A stretch of 34,285 bases of DNA, from NCBI GenBank assembly GCA_905205085.1, contig CAJLCG010000016.1, positions 1 to 34,285 on the forward strand, read 5' to 3'. Position numbers and translations under genes: made by a program. Positions 23,916-31,789 of this stretch are shown here, in pieces. Each line of letters begins with the position of its first letter. Positions within the stretch are counted from its first letter, which is position 1. The DNA comes from an uncultured Oscillospiraceae bacterium (GTDB lineage Bacteria > Bacillota > Clostridia > Oscillospirales > Oscillospiraceae). A model generated the notes under the pieces. That model was not told where the DNA came from. It worked only from the letters and a program-made list of their open reading frames with translations, and did no database searches.

Positions 23916-26489
23916 TTATTTTTCCTCCTGTCTGTCGTGGTCCTGGGGCGCCCGGTGTTGGGTGTCCCACAGGGTGATCCGCGTCTGCATGACCTGTTTG
24001 AGCTGCTTACTGTCAATGGGTTTGGATACGTGGTCGTTCATGCCGGCCTGGGTGGTCCGGGCGATGTCCTCGGCAAAGGCGTTGGCGGTCACCGCGATGA
24101 TGGGGACCCCCTGGGCATCGGCCCGGCCGGAGCTGCGGATGGCGCTGGCTGCCTGGCAGCCGTCCATTTCCGGCATCTGCATATCCATGAGAATGGCATC
24201 AATGGAGTAAACAGGGGAGGCTAGGAAGATCCGTACCGCTTCCGCGCCGTTTACTGCGGTGAGGACCTGAGCACCAAATTGCTGAAGGACCTCGGTGACA
24301 ATCTCACGGTTGAGTTCATTGTCCTCTGCCACCAGGATGGTTCGCCTGGCCCAGTCAAAGGGGGGATGATCTGGGGAAGAAGGGCTATGGTGCACAGCGT
24401 GCTCCTGCCGGGAATTTTTTAGCGGGATAGTGATGGTAAAGCGGCTCCCTTCGCCCAGCTGGCTGGTCACAGAAATCTCTCCGCTCATCTGCTGTACCAG
24501 GCTTTTTACAATAGCCATACCCAGTCCGCTGCCCACCGTGGGGTGGGGAGAGAAGGTGGTCTCCCGGCTGTACGGGTCAAAAAGATGCTTCAGGAAGGAG
24601 GAAGACATACCGATGCCGGTATCCTCCACTACAATTTGGTACTTATTGTGCTGTTGGAAGGAGAACTGTCGGGCATCCAGACGGATTTCGCCGCCGGGGT
24701 TAGTATATTTTACGGCATTAGAGAGCAGATTGTTGATGATCTGGCTGAGTTTCTTCTCATCGCCGATAACCATGGGGTCCTGAAAATCGATATGGACTTG
24801 AAGGGTTTTCCCATCCGCCTGGGCACGGTCCCGGAATAGGTCGGAGATATTGAGAAGAAGGGCTTGCAGATCCAATTCTCGCTGTTCCAGATGGTTCTTT
24901 CCGGCCTCCATGCGGGACAGCTCCAGAATATCGTTGATCAGGCCCAGCAGCTGGCTTCCGGCAAACTGGATTTTCTTCAGATAGTCCCAGACTTTTTGGT
25001 CGTCCCCGGGCTGACGGGTCTGCTCCGCCAGGGTGCAGCAGCCGATAATGGCGTTAAGGGGAGTGCGCATATCGTGAGACATGTTGCTGAAAAATTCCGA
25101 CTTGGCCTTGGTGCTCTTTTGGGCTGCATCCAGGGCATCCTGCAGAATAATGGTGTGCTGCAGCTCCCGCCGCTTTTCTTCGTCCACATCCCGGAAGCAC
25201 AAAATGACCTCATCCGGGGCCAGGTCATGGTCATAGAGGGTGCGGATGTTGACCCAGCGGTAGGTATCCACAAACTGACGCTGATAGTCGCCGCCATAGT
25301 CGGCAATGCCCTGCTCCATCCGCTGACGGATGCTCTCCAGAGAAAAGCTTGTCTCAAACAGCGGGAAGGTACTGGGATGTACCAAGGGTCGCATGGCCTC
25401 AATGAGGGCTGTGTAGTCGCCTTTCCTGGGCAGATACATCAGATCTTCCGAGACTTTAAATCCTTCGTAGGTCTTGTCCCGGACATTGACCAGGTAAATG
25501 GAGTAAAAAGAGTCGCCCAGCATATGCGCAGTGTCATCCGCTTTTTTCATGCGGCGGGTACGGAAAAAGTCTTGAATGGTCATAAATGCCAGAACCAGAA
25601 AGAGAACAATGGCCACCCCGGATATGAGGTAAACAACCGTATTCTGTTCTCCCATCAGAATCTGCTCTGTGGGAATGGTCATCATCACGGTCCAGCCATT
25701 ATCCATGGCCTGGCAGTAGATCCCCCGGGAGACCCCTTCCGGGTCCGTGAGGACGGCGTCATAGGACAGCAGGGAGCCGTCGGCGATGCCCGCCATGATG
25801 TAGTCGGCGTACTTCTGGAGAGAGGCCTCGTCCATGTTCCATTTGGTTACCGAGTAGAGCAGCGTGCCGTTTTCATCACACAAAAAATAGGAGCAGTTCT
25901 CAGGCAGGGTCTGAACGGTGTTGTGCAGGGTGGGGTTTTGGATATAAACATCCATGGCCAGCACATAGCCGGGACGGGAGAGGGCCTTGGAGATGGTAAA
26001 AATCTGCTGCCCGGTGACGGCATCCTCATAGAGATTACCGTGTACAATAGCCCCGTTGGCCTGCACGGCCTGCTGGTACCACTGGGTCTGTGCGTATTGA
26101 TAGGTGGCGTCTCCCTCCCAGGGATTGGGGGCCACAATGGTGGAATCGATGACCGCGTAGAAGTCAGCCACACCTTCTCCAATGATGCTGGTCAATTTGG
26201 AGAAATATCCGGCCAGCCAGGCCTGGATCTCATCGGTGCTGCTTCCCTCTTCAATCATATCGTCCAGATACTGGCTGGCTAAGGAGAGGTAGTTTTCCAT
26301 CGTGGCGATGTTCATTTCCTCCTCCAGCGCGTAGCTGTGGACCAGGGCCATGCCCATGCTCTGGGTGTTTTGCAGCAGCTTGGTGCGCACCAAAAAGATG
26401 GAGAAAATCAGCAGCACCGCTACAAAGACCAGAATAACGCCGTTTAAAATCAGGTTGTAGAATCTGGAGGGAGTCTTTCCCACCGACAT
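23916..26489 (-). CDS. Membrane hybrid sensor histidine kinase with Cache-type sensor and C-terminal receiver
   Basis: The 857-aa kinase has two membrane helices (about 13-34 and 284-305) enclosing a 250-residue extracellular sensor of dCache type. The aromatic-rich segment YQYAQTQWYQQAV and the YVLAMDVYI strand are typical of that fold. A PAS-like region (about 320-450) follows, then HisKA with FFSNMSHDMRTPLNAI, HATPase with NNLLSNAVKYTNP, EDTGIGM and GSGLGMAIVKSL, and a receiver domain with LMDMQMPEMDG. It should sense a small external molecule and pass phosphate within itself, then to the separate HPt protein. It follows the diguanylate cyclase gene by 26 bases. Confidence 0.93.
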   Translation of the reverse strand: MSVGKTPSRFYNLILNGVILVFVAVLLIFSIFLVRTKLLQNTQSMGMALVHSYALEEEMNIATMENYLSLASQYLDDMIEEGSSTDEIQAWLAGYFSKLTSIIGEGVADFYAVIDSTIVAPNPWEGDATYQYAQTQWYQQAVQANGAIVHGNLYEDAVTGQQIFTISKALSRPGYVLAMDVYIQNPTLHNTVQTLPENCSYFLCDENGTLLYSVTKWNMDEASLQKYADYIMAGIADGSLLSYDAVLTDPEGVSRGIYCQAMDNGWTVMMTIPTEQILMGEQNTVVYLISGVAIVLFLVLAFMTIQDFFRTRRMKKADDTAHMLGDSFYSIYLVNVRDKTYEGFKVSEDLMYLPRKGDYTALIEAMRPLVHPSTFPLFETSFSLESIRQRMEQGIADYGGDYQRQFVDTYRWVNIRTLYDHDLAPDEVILCFRDVDEEKRRELQHTIILQDALDAAQKSTKAKSEFFSNMSHDMRTPLNAIIGCCTLAEQTRQPGDDQKVWDYLKKIQFAGSQLLGLINDILELSRMEAGKNHLEQRELDLQALLLNISDLFRDRAQADGKTLQVHIDFQDPMVIGDEKKLSQIINNLLSNAVKYTNPGGEIRLDARQFSFQQHNKYQIVVEDTGIGMSSSFLKHLFDPYSRETTFSPHPTVGSGLGMAIVKSLVQQMSGEISVTSQLGEGSRFTITIPLKNSRQEHAVHHSPSSPDHPPFDWARRTILVAEDNELNREIVTEVLQQFGAQVLTAVNGAEAVRIFLASPVYSIDAILMDMQMPEMDGCQAASAIRSSGRADAQGVPIIAVTANAFAEDIARTTQAGMNDHVSKPIDSKQLKQVMQTRITLWDTQHRAPQDHDRQEEK

Positions 26490-26515
26490 AACAAATCCAC
26501 TCCTGTTCCTGCCTG

Positions 26516-27712
26516 TTACTCTTTGCTGGGGACAGCGGGTTCTTCCGCTTCTCCCCGCAGGTAAAAGGCCTTTTTATCTGCGTACATTTTAGCGTCCATC
26601 TCCTGGAAGAAGGAAAATACATCGGTGTGAACCAGCGTTGCAATTCCGGCGGAAATGGAGAGGGGAGGCAGCGTATGGTTGGAGGCATTGTAGGCCTGCA
26701 GCTCACGCTGAATACTGTCTTTGATCTGCTGGAGACTTTCCGGCTGTGCGGAGTGGAGGAGAATCAGAAATTCGTCGCCGCCATACCGGGCCACCACGGT
26801 CTGGTTCCGATCAGTGGCGCGCAGCAAAATTTCGCCCATTGCGCGCAGCACAGCATCGCCCTTGATATGTCCATAGGTGTCGTTGATGTATTTAAAATTG
26901 TTCACATCCAGCAGAATTCCGGTAATGGAATGGTCGGCAGTGACCTGCCGGGAGATACGATCCATATGGTGTACCAGATAGTTCCGGTTATACAGATTGG
27001 TCAGGGGGTCCAGGAAGATCTCTTCGCTTTGCAGATTGATATAGAGCAAGATGAGTCCCAGGGCCACCGAAGCCCAGATCAGGGCAATTCCGTAGTTGAG
27101 CAGCTGAATGACGCTGCCCACATAGATTGGCACAAGGAAGGACATAGCCGGCATAAAGAGATACTGATCCATCTGGCTGCGGCTGCGGAAGGACAAAATT
27201 GCGCCGTAGGTCATATAACCGTATATGACCAGGCAGGGCAGAAGAAACAGTGGGGTGCGATAGTAGTTGTTGTCCGAAGTGACTCCAAAAAATATATTAA
27301 AAAACAGATTGCAAAAAGCAAGCACAGCAATTAAAACAGCGGGAATTCCCCCGATGGAATACCGCTTGTGCAGCCGATGGCGGTCCCGAAACAGCCGGAA
27401 GTCCACATAGCAGACCCAAAGGAAAGCAAGGGTAACTGCAAGGGCCAGAGACAGGCAGTTTAAGAACATAGCCAGTTCCATTGCCCCGGCAAAAAGCTTT
27501 CCGTCCAAAGCAAAGGAGGTAGTTTCCAACATGCACAAAGTCAAGCACAGCAAGCACATCAAATAGAAGAGCTTGCCGTCAAAAGAAACCATTCTGACTC
27601 GTCTGTGCCTGCTGAGCAGAACGGCAAGCATAAGGCAGCTTCCCAACCCGTTGGCTACAAGCACGGCCGGCATGTTAATCTGGGAAACGCTGTAATTTAT
27701 AACGCCAAACAC
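26516..27712 (-). CDS. Membrane diguanylate cyclase (GGDEF)
   Basis: The 398-aa protein has about seven membrane helices in residues 15-230, followed by a GGDEF domain with DPLTNLYNRNYL, LLDVNNFKYINDTYGH and the intact active site RYGGDEFL. It makes c-di-GMP from two GTP. The usual inhibitory RxxD site five residues before GGDEF reads RNQT, so product inhibition through that site is probably lost. Translation begins at a GTG with GGGAGGAG upstream. It is first in an operon that also encodes a c-di-GMP phosphodiesterase. Confidence 0.92.
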   Translation of the reverse strand: MFGVINYSVSQINMPAVLVANGLGSCLMLAVLLSRHRRVRMVSFDGKLFYLMCLLCLTLCMLETTSFALDGKLFAGAMELAMFLNCLSLALAVTLAFLWVCYVDFRLFRDRHRLHKRYSIGGIPAVLIAVLAFCNLFFNIFFGVTSDNNYYRTPLFLLPCLVIYGYMTYGAILSFRSRSQMDQYLFMPAMSFLVPIYVGSVIQLLNYGIALIWASVALGLILLYINLQSEEIFLDPLTNLYNRNYLVHHMDRISRQVTADHSITGILLDVNNFKYINDTYGHIKGDAVLRAMGEILLRATDRNQTVVARYGGDEFLILLHSAQPESLQQIKDSIQRELQAYNASNHTLPPLSISAGIATLVHTDVFSFFQEMDAKMYADKKAFYLRGEAEEPAVPSKE

Positions 27713-27961
27713 GGGCTCCTCCCTTTCCCATTATGTGTATTGGTGAAAAAAACAGTGGCTCAACCAGAAAGACCCGCAGAGAAATGCGAAGGCTTGTCAG
27801 GTGTGCGGTGCCCACAATAAGATGGGGCCCGCCTGTTTCCAGCCCAGACCCGTCTGTGTGTAATCAACATAAGAACTGCTGGGGGTGGAAAAAGTTGCAT
27901 AGAAACGGATACAGATACATTTTACCCAACCTCCCTGCATGTCTGTTGGACAAGATTGTAG
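27713..27961 (-). other. Long untranslated leader of the diguanylate cyclase gene
   Basis: About 250 bases separate the inferred start of transcription from the GTG. I see no protein and no match to the core motifs of the two c-di-GMP riboswitch classes. A short hairpin CGCA-TTTCTC-TGCG and a T7 run near 27750 are present but not adjacent. Confidence 0.3.
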
Positions 27962-27967
27962 TATAAC

Positions 27968-27996
27968 AGTATACCATAAATCCTTATTTTTGGGAA
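27968..27996 (-). promoter_or_regulatory. Promoter of the c-di-GMP operon
   Basis: On the minus strand TTCCCA (27996-27991) and TATACT (27973-27968) are 17 bases apart, with a TGG extension before the -10. The extended -10 compensates for the weak -35. The interval between this and the polyamine promoter at 28122 holds no recognisable gene. Confidence 0.55.
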
Positions 27997-28121
27997 CTGT
28001 TCTTCCAGGGAAAACCCAGCTGCGGCCTGAAAAAACATGGCAGAAAAAGCAGAGGGAGACCAGCAGGTCAGACTGGGACAGAAGGGATGAAAGGAAAATT
28101 GCAAGTTTTTGCCCCAGAGGA

Positions 28122-28150
28122 TTGACACGGATAAAAACCCATGTTATAGT
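28122..28150 (+). promoter_or_regulatory. Near-consensus sigma-A promoter of the polyamine region
   Basis: TTGACA (28122-28127) and TATAGT (28145-28150) are separated by exactly 17 bases. It is the strongest promoter match in the window. Transcription should start near 28157, about 390 bases before the first polyamine gene, leaving a long leader. Confidence 0.8.
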
Positions 28151-28156
28151 TTTGGT

Positions 28157-28287
28157 AATTTGACTGGAGTTTATCTGGCCAAGCATACTGGGACCACTCC
28201 TGCGGGAGTTAAGGCCATACGGACAGCCGGGTCCACTGCCGATTGGCGGGTCACCGCCTTATTGATTGAGTTAAAAGCTCAAATTTT
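28157..28287 (+). ncRNA. Candidate structured leader RNA, possible riboswitch or small RNA
   Basis: Several helices are possible. TGGCC (28176-28180) pairs with GGCCA (28213-28217). ACTCC (28196-28200) can pair with GGAGT at 28205-28209 or, exclusively, with GGAGT at 28166-28170. GGACC (28191-28195) can pair with GGTCC (28230-28234), which would cross the first helix as a pseudoknot. GGCGG-GTCA-CCGCC (28245-28258) follows, then TTGAG..CTCAA with ATTTTA as a weak terminator. It begins at a near-consensus promoter. I do not recognise a known class. A binding ligand is speculative; polyamines or their precursors are obvious candidates from the downstream genes. Confidence 0.4.
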
Positions 28288-28491
28288 ATAAGTTGGTTAC
28301 TTTATAACCGAAATGCGTATTTGCGCAGACTTGTGAAACGGTCAATAAGAGTAGTAAAAGTATCTTGTTGCTATATAGACTCTCAGTACCAGAATCATCC
28401 TTCCCACGGCCTCTTCCCACGCAAAGTCCCCTTTGCGGCGCGGAGATTGTCAAATCCTGGAGACCAGGGGGAGAGCATACCTGCTGATTCA
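28288..28491 (+). other. Remainder of the polyamine leader
   Basis: No convincing gene is seen. Hairpins are present at 28420-28437 (CGCAAAG with CTTTGCG) and 28456-28468 (CCTGG-AGA-CCAGG), and a smaller one at about 28296-28308. They lie just before the terminator and could form part of an antiterminator. Confidence 0.35.
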
Positions 28492-28530
28492 AACACAAGC
28501 TGTTCAAATACAGCTTGTGTTTTTTGTTTT
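28492..28530 (+). terminator. Terminator or attenuator directly before the polyamine genes
   Basis: AACACAAGCTGT pairs with ACAGCTTGTGTT around TCAAAT and runs into TTTTTTGTTTT. The ribosome site of the first gene begins at the next base. As no gene precedes it on this strand, its natural role is attenuation of the operon. Confidence 0.85.
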
Positions 28531-28546
28531 GGTGAGGTGTTGGCCA

Positions 28547-30016
28547 ATGGAAAACGAGCGTATTCTGGATCAAAACCGGGCCCCCATCTACGAGGCCCTG
28601 CAGACCTTCCGGCAGATGCGGGTGGTGCCCTTCGACGTGCCCGGCCATAAGCGGGGCCGGGGTAACCCGGAGCTGACGGAGTTTTTGGGGGAGCAGTGCG
28701 TCAGCATTGACGTAAACAGCATGAAGCCCCTGGACAACCTGTGTCACCCCATCTCGGTCATCCGCCAGGCGGAGGAGCTGGCCGCCGACGCCTTCGGGGC
28801 GGCCCACGCCTTTTTGATGGTGGGTGGCACCACCAGCTCGGTGCAGACCATGGTGCTGTCGGTGTGCAAGCGGGGGGACAAGATCATCATGCCCCGCAAC
28901 GTCCACCGCAGCGTCATCAACGCTCTGGTGCTGTGCGGCGCCATTCCCGTGTATGTAAACCCGGAGGTGGACCACCGTCTGGGCATTTCTCTGGGCATGA
29001 AGCGGGAGCAGGTGGCCAAGGCCATCCGGGAGAACCCGGACGCGGTGGCCGTGCTGGTGAATAACCCCACCTACTACGGCATCTGCTCCGACCTGCGCTC
29101 CATTGTGAAGATGGCCCACGAGGCGGGAATGTACTGCCTGGCCGACGAGGCCCACGGCACCCACTTCTACTTTGGCGAGAACATGCCTGTCTCCGCCATG
29201 GATGCCGGAGCGGATATGGCGGCGGTGTCCATGCACAAAAGCGGCGGCAGCCTCACCCAGTCCAGCCTGCTGCTTACCGGCCCCGCCATCCAGGAGGGCC
29301 ACGTGCGCAAGATCATCAACCTGACCCAGACTACTTCGGGTAGCTACCTGCTCATGTCCAGCCTGGACATCAGCCGACGGAACCTGGCCCTGCGGGGCAA
29401 GAAGGTGTTTCGCCAGGTGGTGGCCATGGCGGAGTATGCCCGGGAGGAAATTAACGCCATCGGCGGCTACTATGCCTTCGGCCGGGAGCTGGTGAACGGG
29501 GACTCCATTTTCGACTTTGACCCGACGAAACTCTCCGTCCACACCCGGGACATCGGTCTGGCGGGCATCGAGGTCTATGACCTGCTGCGGGACGAGTACG
29601 ACATCCAGATCGAGTTTGGCGACATCGGCAACATTCTGGCCTATCTGTCCATCGGCGACCGGTACCAGGAGCTGGAGCGGCTGGTGAGCGCCCTGGCGGA
29701 GATCCGCCGCCGCTACCAGACCGACAGCAGCGGCCTGATGAACCAGGAGTACATCGACCCCGAGGTGGTCACCAGTCCCCAGGAGGCCTTCTACGCCGAC
29801 AAGGAGAGCGTCCCTCTGGAGGACAGCGTGGGCAAGGTGTGCAGTGAGTTTGTCATGTGCTACCCCCCGGGAATTCCCATCCTGGCCCCCGGCGAGCGGA
29901 TTACCAAGGAAATTCTGGAGTACATCCAGTACGCCAAGGCCAAGGGCTGCTCCATGACGGGCACCGAGGACCCGGACATTGAGCACATCAATATTCTGAC
30001 CCAGGAGGTGGGCTGA
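28547..30016 (+). CDS. speA: PLP-dependent arginine/lysine/ornithine decarboxylase, probable arginine decarboxylase
   Basis: The 489-aa enzyme belongs to the fold-I decarboxylases of Bacillus SpeA/Cad type. The cofactor Lys231 lies in SMHKSGGSLTQ, and Asp200 and His203 in ADEAHGTH hold the PLP ring. FDVPGHKRGRG near the N-terminus is characteristic. It removes CO2 from a basic amino acid. Arginine is favoured because an agmatinase homologue is two genes downstream. ATG 28547 follows GGTGAGG by nine bases; the longer frame from 28433 runs through the terminator. The stop overlaps the next start as TGATG. Confidence 0.93.
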   Translation: MENERILDQNRAPIYEALQTFRQMRVVPFDVPGHKRGRGNPELTEFLGEQCVSIDVNSMKPLDNLCHPISVIRQAEELAADAFGAAHAFLMVGGTTSSVQTMVLSVCKRGDKIIMPRNVHRSVINALVLCGAIPVYVNPEVDHRLGISLGMKREQVAKAIRENPDAVAVLVNNPTYYGICSDLRSIVKMAHEAGMYCLADEAHGTHFYFGENMPVSAMDAGADMAAVSMHKSGGSLTQSSLLLTGPAIQEGHVRKIINLTQTTSGSYLLMSSLDISRRNLALRGKKVFRQVVAMAEYAREEINAIGGYYAFGRELVNGDSIFDFDPTKLSVHTRDIGLAGIEVYDLLRDEYDIQIEFGDIGNILAYLSIGDRYQELERLVSALAEIRRRYQTDSSGLMNQEYIDPEVVTSPQEAFYADKESVPLEDSVGKVCSEFVMCYPPGIPILAPGERITKEILEYIQYAKAKGCSMTGTEDPDIEHINILTQEVG

Positions 30017-30867
30017 TGGAACTGTGGTTCAGTGAATTTCATACCCCCGACGTCAAGCACAGCCTGCGGGTGGATCGGCACCTCTACTCTAAGAAGAGCG
30101 ACTACCAGCAGATCGACATCTACGACACCCCGGAGTTTGGCAAGGTGCTCACCCTGGACGGGAACGTGATGCTCACCGAGCGGGACGAGTTTATCTACGA
30201 CGAGATGATCACCCACGTGCCCATGGCCGTCCACCCCAACGTCCAGGACGTGCTGGTCATCGGCGCGGGGGACGGAGGCGTGGTGAAGGAGCTGGCCCGG
30301 TACGAGTGCATCCAGTCCATCGACCTGGTGGAGATGGACGAGGACGTGGTCAGCGCCTGCCGCCAGTACCTGCCGGAAAACGCCTGCCGTCTGGACGACA
30401 AGCGGGTGCACATCTACTTTGACAACGCTCTGCGCTTCATCCGCCGCCGCAAGGCCCAGTACGACCTCATTATCGTGGACTCCACCGACCCCTTCGGCCC
30501 CTCCGAGGGCTACTTTACCCGGGAGTTCTATGGCATCTGCTACAACGCCCTGAAGGACGATGGAATTATGGTAAACCAGCAGGGCAGCCCCTTCTACCGC
30601 CACGACGCCCAGGCCATGCAGCGCAGCCACAAGCGCATCGTCAGCACCTTCCCCATCAGCCGGGTCTACCAGGCCCACATCCCCACCTACGCCGCCGGGT
30701 ACTGGCTCTTCGGCTTTGCCAGCAAGAAGTACCACCCCATCGACGACTTCGACCGGGAGAAGTGGCTGAAATTACACCTGAAAACCAAGTATTACACCGT
30801 CCGCCTCCACGCGGGGGCCTTCTTCCTGCCCGCGTTTTTGGAGGAGATGTTGGAGGAGGTAGAATAA
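30016..30867 (+). CDS. speE: SpeE-family aminopropyltransferase (spermidine synthase homologue)
   Basis: This 283-aa protein shows the family fold: N-terminal strand domain with GKVLTLDGNVMLTERDEF, nucleotide-binding GAGDGG at 83-88, VEMDEDVV, catalytic Asp155 and Asp158 in VDSTDPFGPSEG, and IPTYAAGYW. Classical enzymes move the aminopropyl group of decarboxylated S-adenosylmethionine to putrescine. The usual Y(H/Q)EM is YDEM here (Asp62), and GGGDGG is GAGDGG. No SpeD, which makes the donor, is encoded in the window. Substrate use is therefore open. Its stop overlaps the next start as TAATG. Confidence 0.9.
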   Translation: MELWFSEFHTPDVKHSLRVDRHLYSKKSDYQQIDIYDTPEFGKVLTLDGNVMLTERDEFIYDEMITHVPMAVHPNVQDVLVIGAGDGGVVKELARYECIQSIDLVEMDEDVVSACRQYLPENACRLDDKRVHIYFDNALRFIRRRKAQYDLIIVDSTDPFGPSEGYFTREFYGICYNALKDDGIMVNQQGSPFYRHDAQAMQRSHKRIVSTFPISRVYQAHIPTYAAGYWLFGFASKKYHPIDDFDREKWLKLHLKTKYYTVRLHAGAFFLPAFLEEMLEEVE

Positions 30868-31721
30868 TGACCCCCAATATTGAGACCTTTATCGGCTGTG
30901 ACAGCAGCTTTGAGGAGGCGAAGATCGTCCTGTTCGGCGCTCCCTTTGACTCCACCACCAGCTTCCGTCCCGGGGCCCGCTTCGGCCCCTCCGCCATGCG
31001 CCACGAGAGCTTCGGCCTGGAGACGTACAGCCCCTACCAGGACAAGGACCTGACTGACTATCGCATCTTCGACAGCGGCGATTTGGAGCTGTGCTTTGGC
31101 AGCGCGGAGCTGGCCCTGCTGGACATTGAGACCCGGGCAGAGGATATTTTGGCTGCGGGCAAGCTGCCCCTGCTGCTGGGCGGTGAGCACCTGGTGACTC
31201 TGGGCAGCTTCCGGGCCATCCACAAGCGGTATCCCGATGTCCACGTCATCCACTTTGACGCCCACGCCGACCTGCGGGACGACTACCTGGGAGCGAAACT
31301 CAGCCACGCCTGTGTTCTGCGCCGCTGCCACGACCTGGTGGGGGATGGGCGTATCCACCAGTTCTGTATCCGCAGCGGGGAGCGGGAGGAGTTCCGCTTT
31401 GCCAAGGTCCACACCGACCTGCACCCCTTTAACTTTGACGGGTTGGAGGAGCTGACCCGGTGGCTGGCCCTCAGCGGCACGCCGGTGTACTTCACCATCG
31501 ACCTGGACTGCCTGGACCCCTCTGCCTTCCCCGGCACCGGCACCCCCGAGGCGGGGGGCGTCACCTTCCCCCAGCTGCTGGAGGCCATCCAGATGGTGGC
31601 CAAAACCAACGTAGTGGGAGCCGATGTGAACGAGCTGGCCCCCATGCTGGACCAGAGTGGAGTGTCCACCGCCGCCGCCTGCAAGGTGCTGCGGGAGCTG
31701 CTGCTGGCCCTGTCCAAATAA
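30867..31721 (+). CDS. speB: Agmatinase-family ureohydrolase
   Basis: From ATG 30867 the protein has 284 aa. Metal ligands of the arginase/agmatinase family are present: His108 in GGEH, Asp131, His133 and Asp135 in HFDAHADL, and Asp212 and Asp214 in TIDLDCLDPSAF. It hydrolyses a guanidino group to urea, probably agmatine to putrescine. Aminopropylagmatine to spermidine is an alternative. GGAGGAGG lies 8 bases before the ATG. An upstream frame start at 30762 would lie inside speE and has no ribosome site. Confidence 0.94.
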   Translation: MTPNIETFIGCDSSFEEAKIVLFGAPFDSTTSFRPGARFGPSAMRHESFGLETYSPYQDKDLTDYRIFDSGDLELCFGSAELALLDIETRAEDILAAGKLPLLLGGEHLVTLGSFRAIHKRYPDVHVIHFDAHADLRDDYLGAKLSHACVLRRCHDLVGDGRIHQFCIRSGEREEFRFAKVHTDLHPFNFDGLEELTRWLALSGTPVYFTIDLDCLDPSAFPGTGTPEAGGVTFPQLLEAIQMVAKTNVVGADVNELAPMLDQSGVSTAAACKVLRELLLALSK

Positions 31722-31732
31722 AAAACACAACA

Positions 31733-31754
31733 TTCCGCCCCAAACGGGACGGAA
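31733..31754 (+). other. Hairpin between speB and the dehydrogenase gene
   Basis: TTCCG-C-CCC pairs with GGG-A-CGGAA, with one mismatch, around AAAC. There is no T-run. It probably marks an RNA processing or stabilising point in the longest gap of the operon (68 bases). Confidence 0.4.
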
Positions 31755-31789
31755 GCGCACAAAATAAGAAGGAAAAAGGAGAATATATT

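Noticed and set aside
28157..28287. A T-box or SAM riboswitch before speA
   Set aside because: The T-box core TGGNACCGCG and the SAM-I core are absent. GGGACCACT is only a superficial resemblance.
28286..29986. A 566-aa minus-strand frame opposite the decarboxylase gene
   Set aside because: It is a GC-rich shadow of speA. The plus strand has clear catalytic motifs, and the shadow is Gly/His/Val repeats without domains. Similar shadows oppose kdpA, speE, speB and the dehydrogenase.
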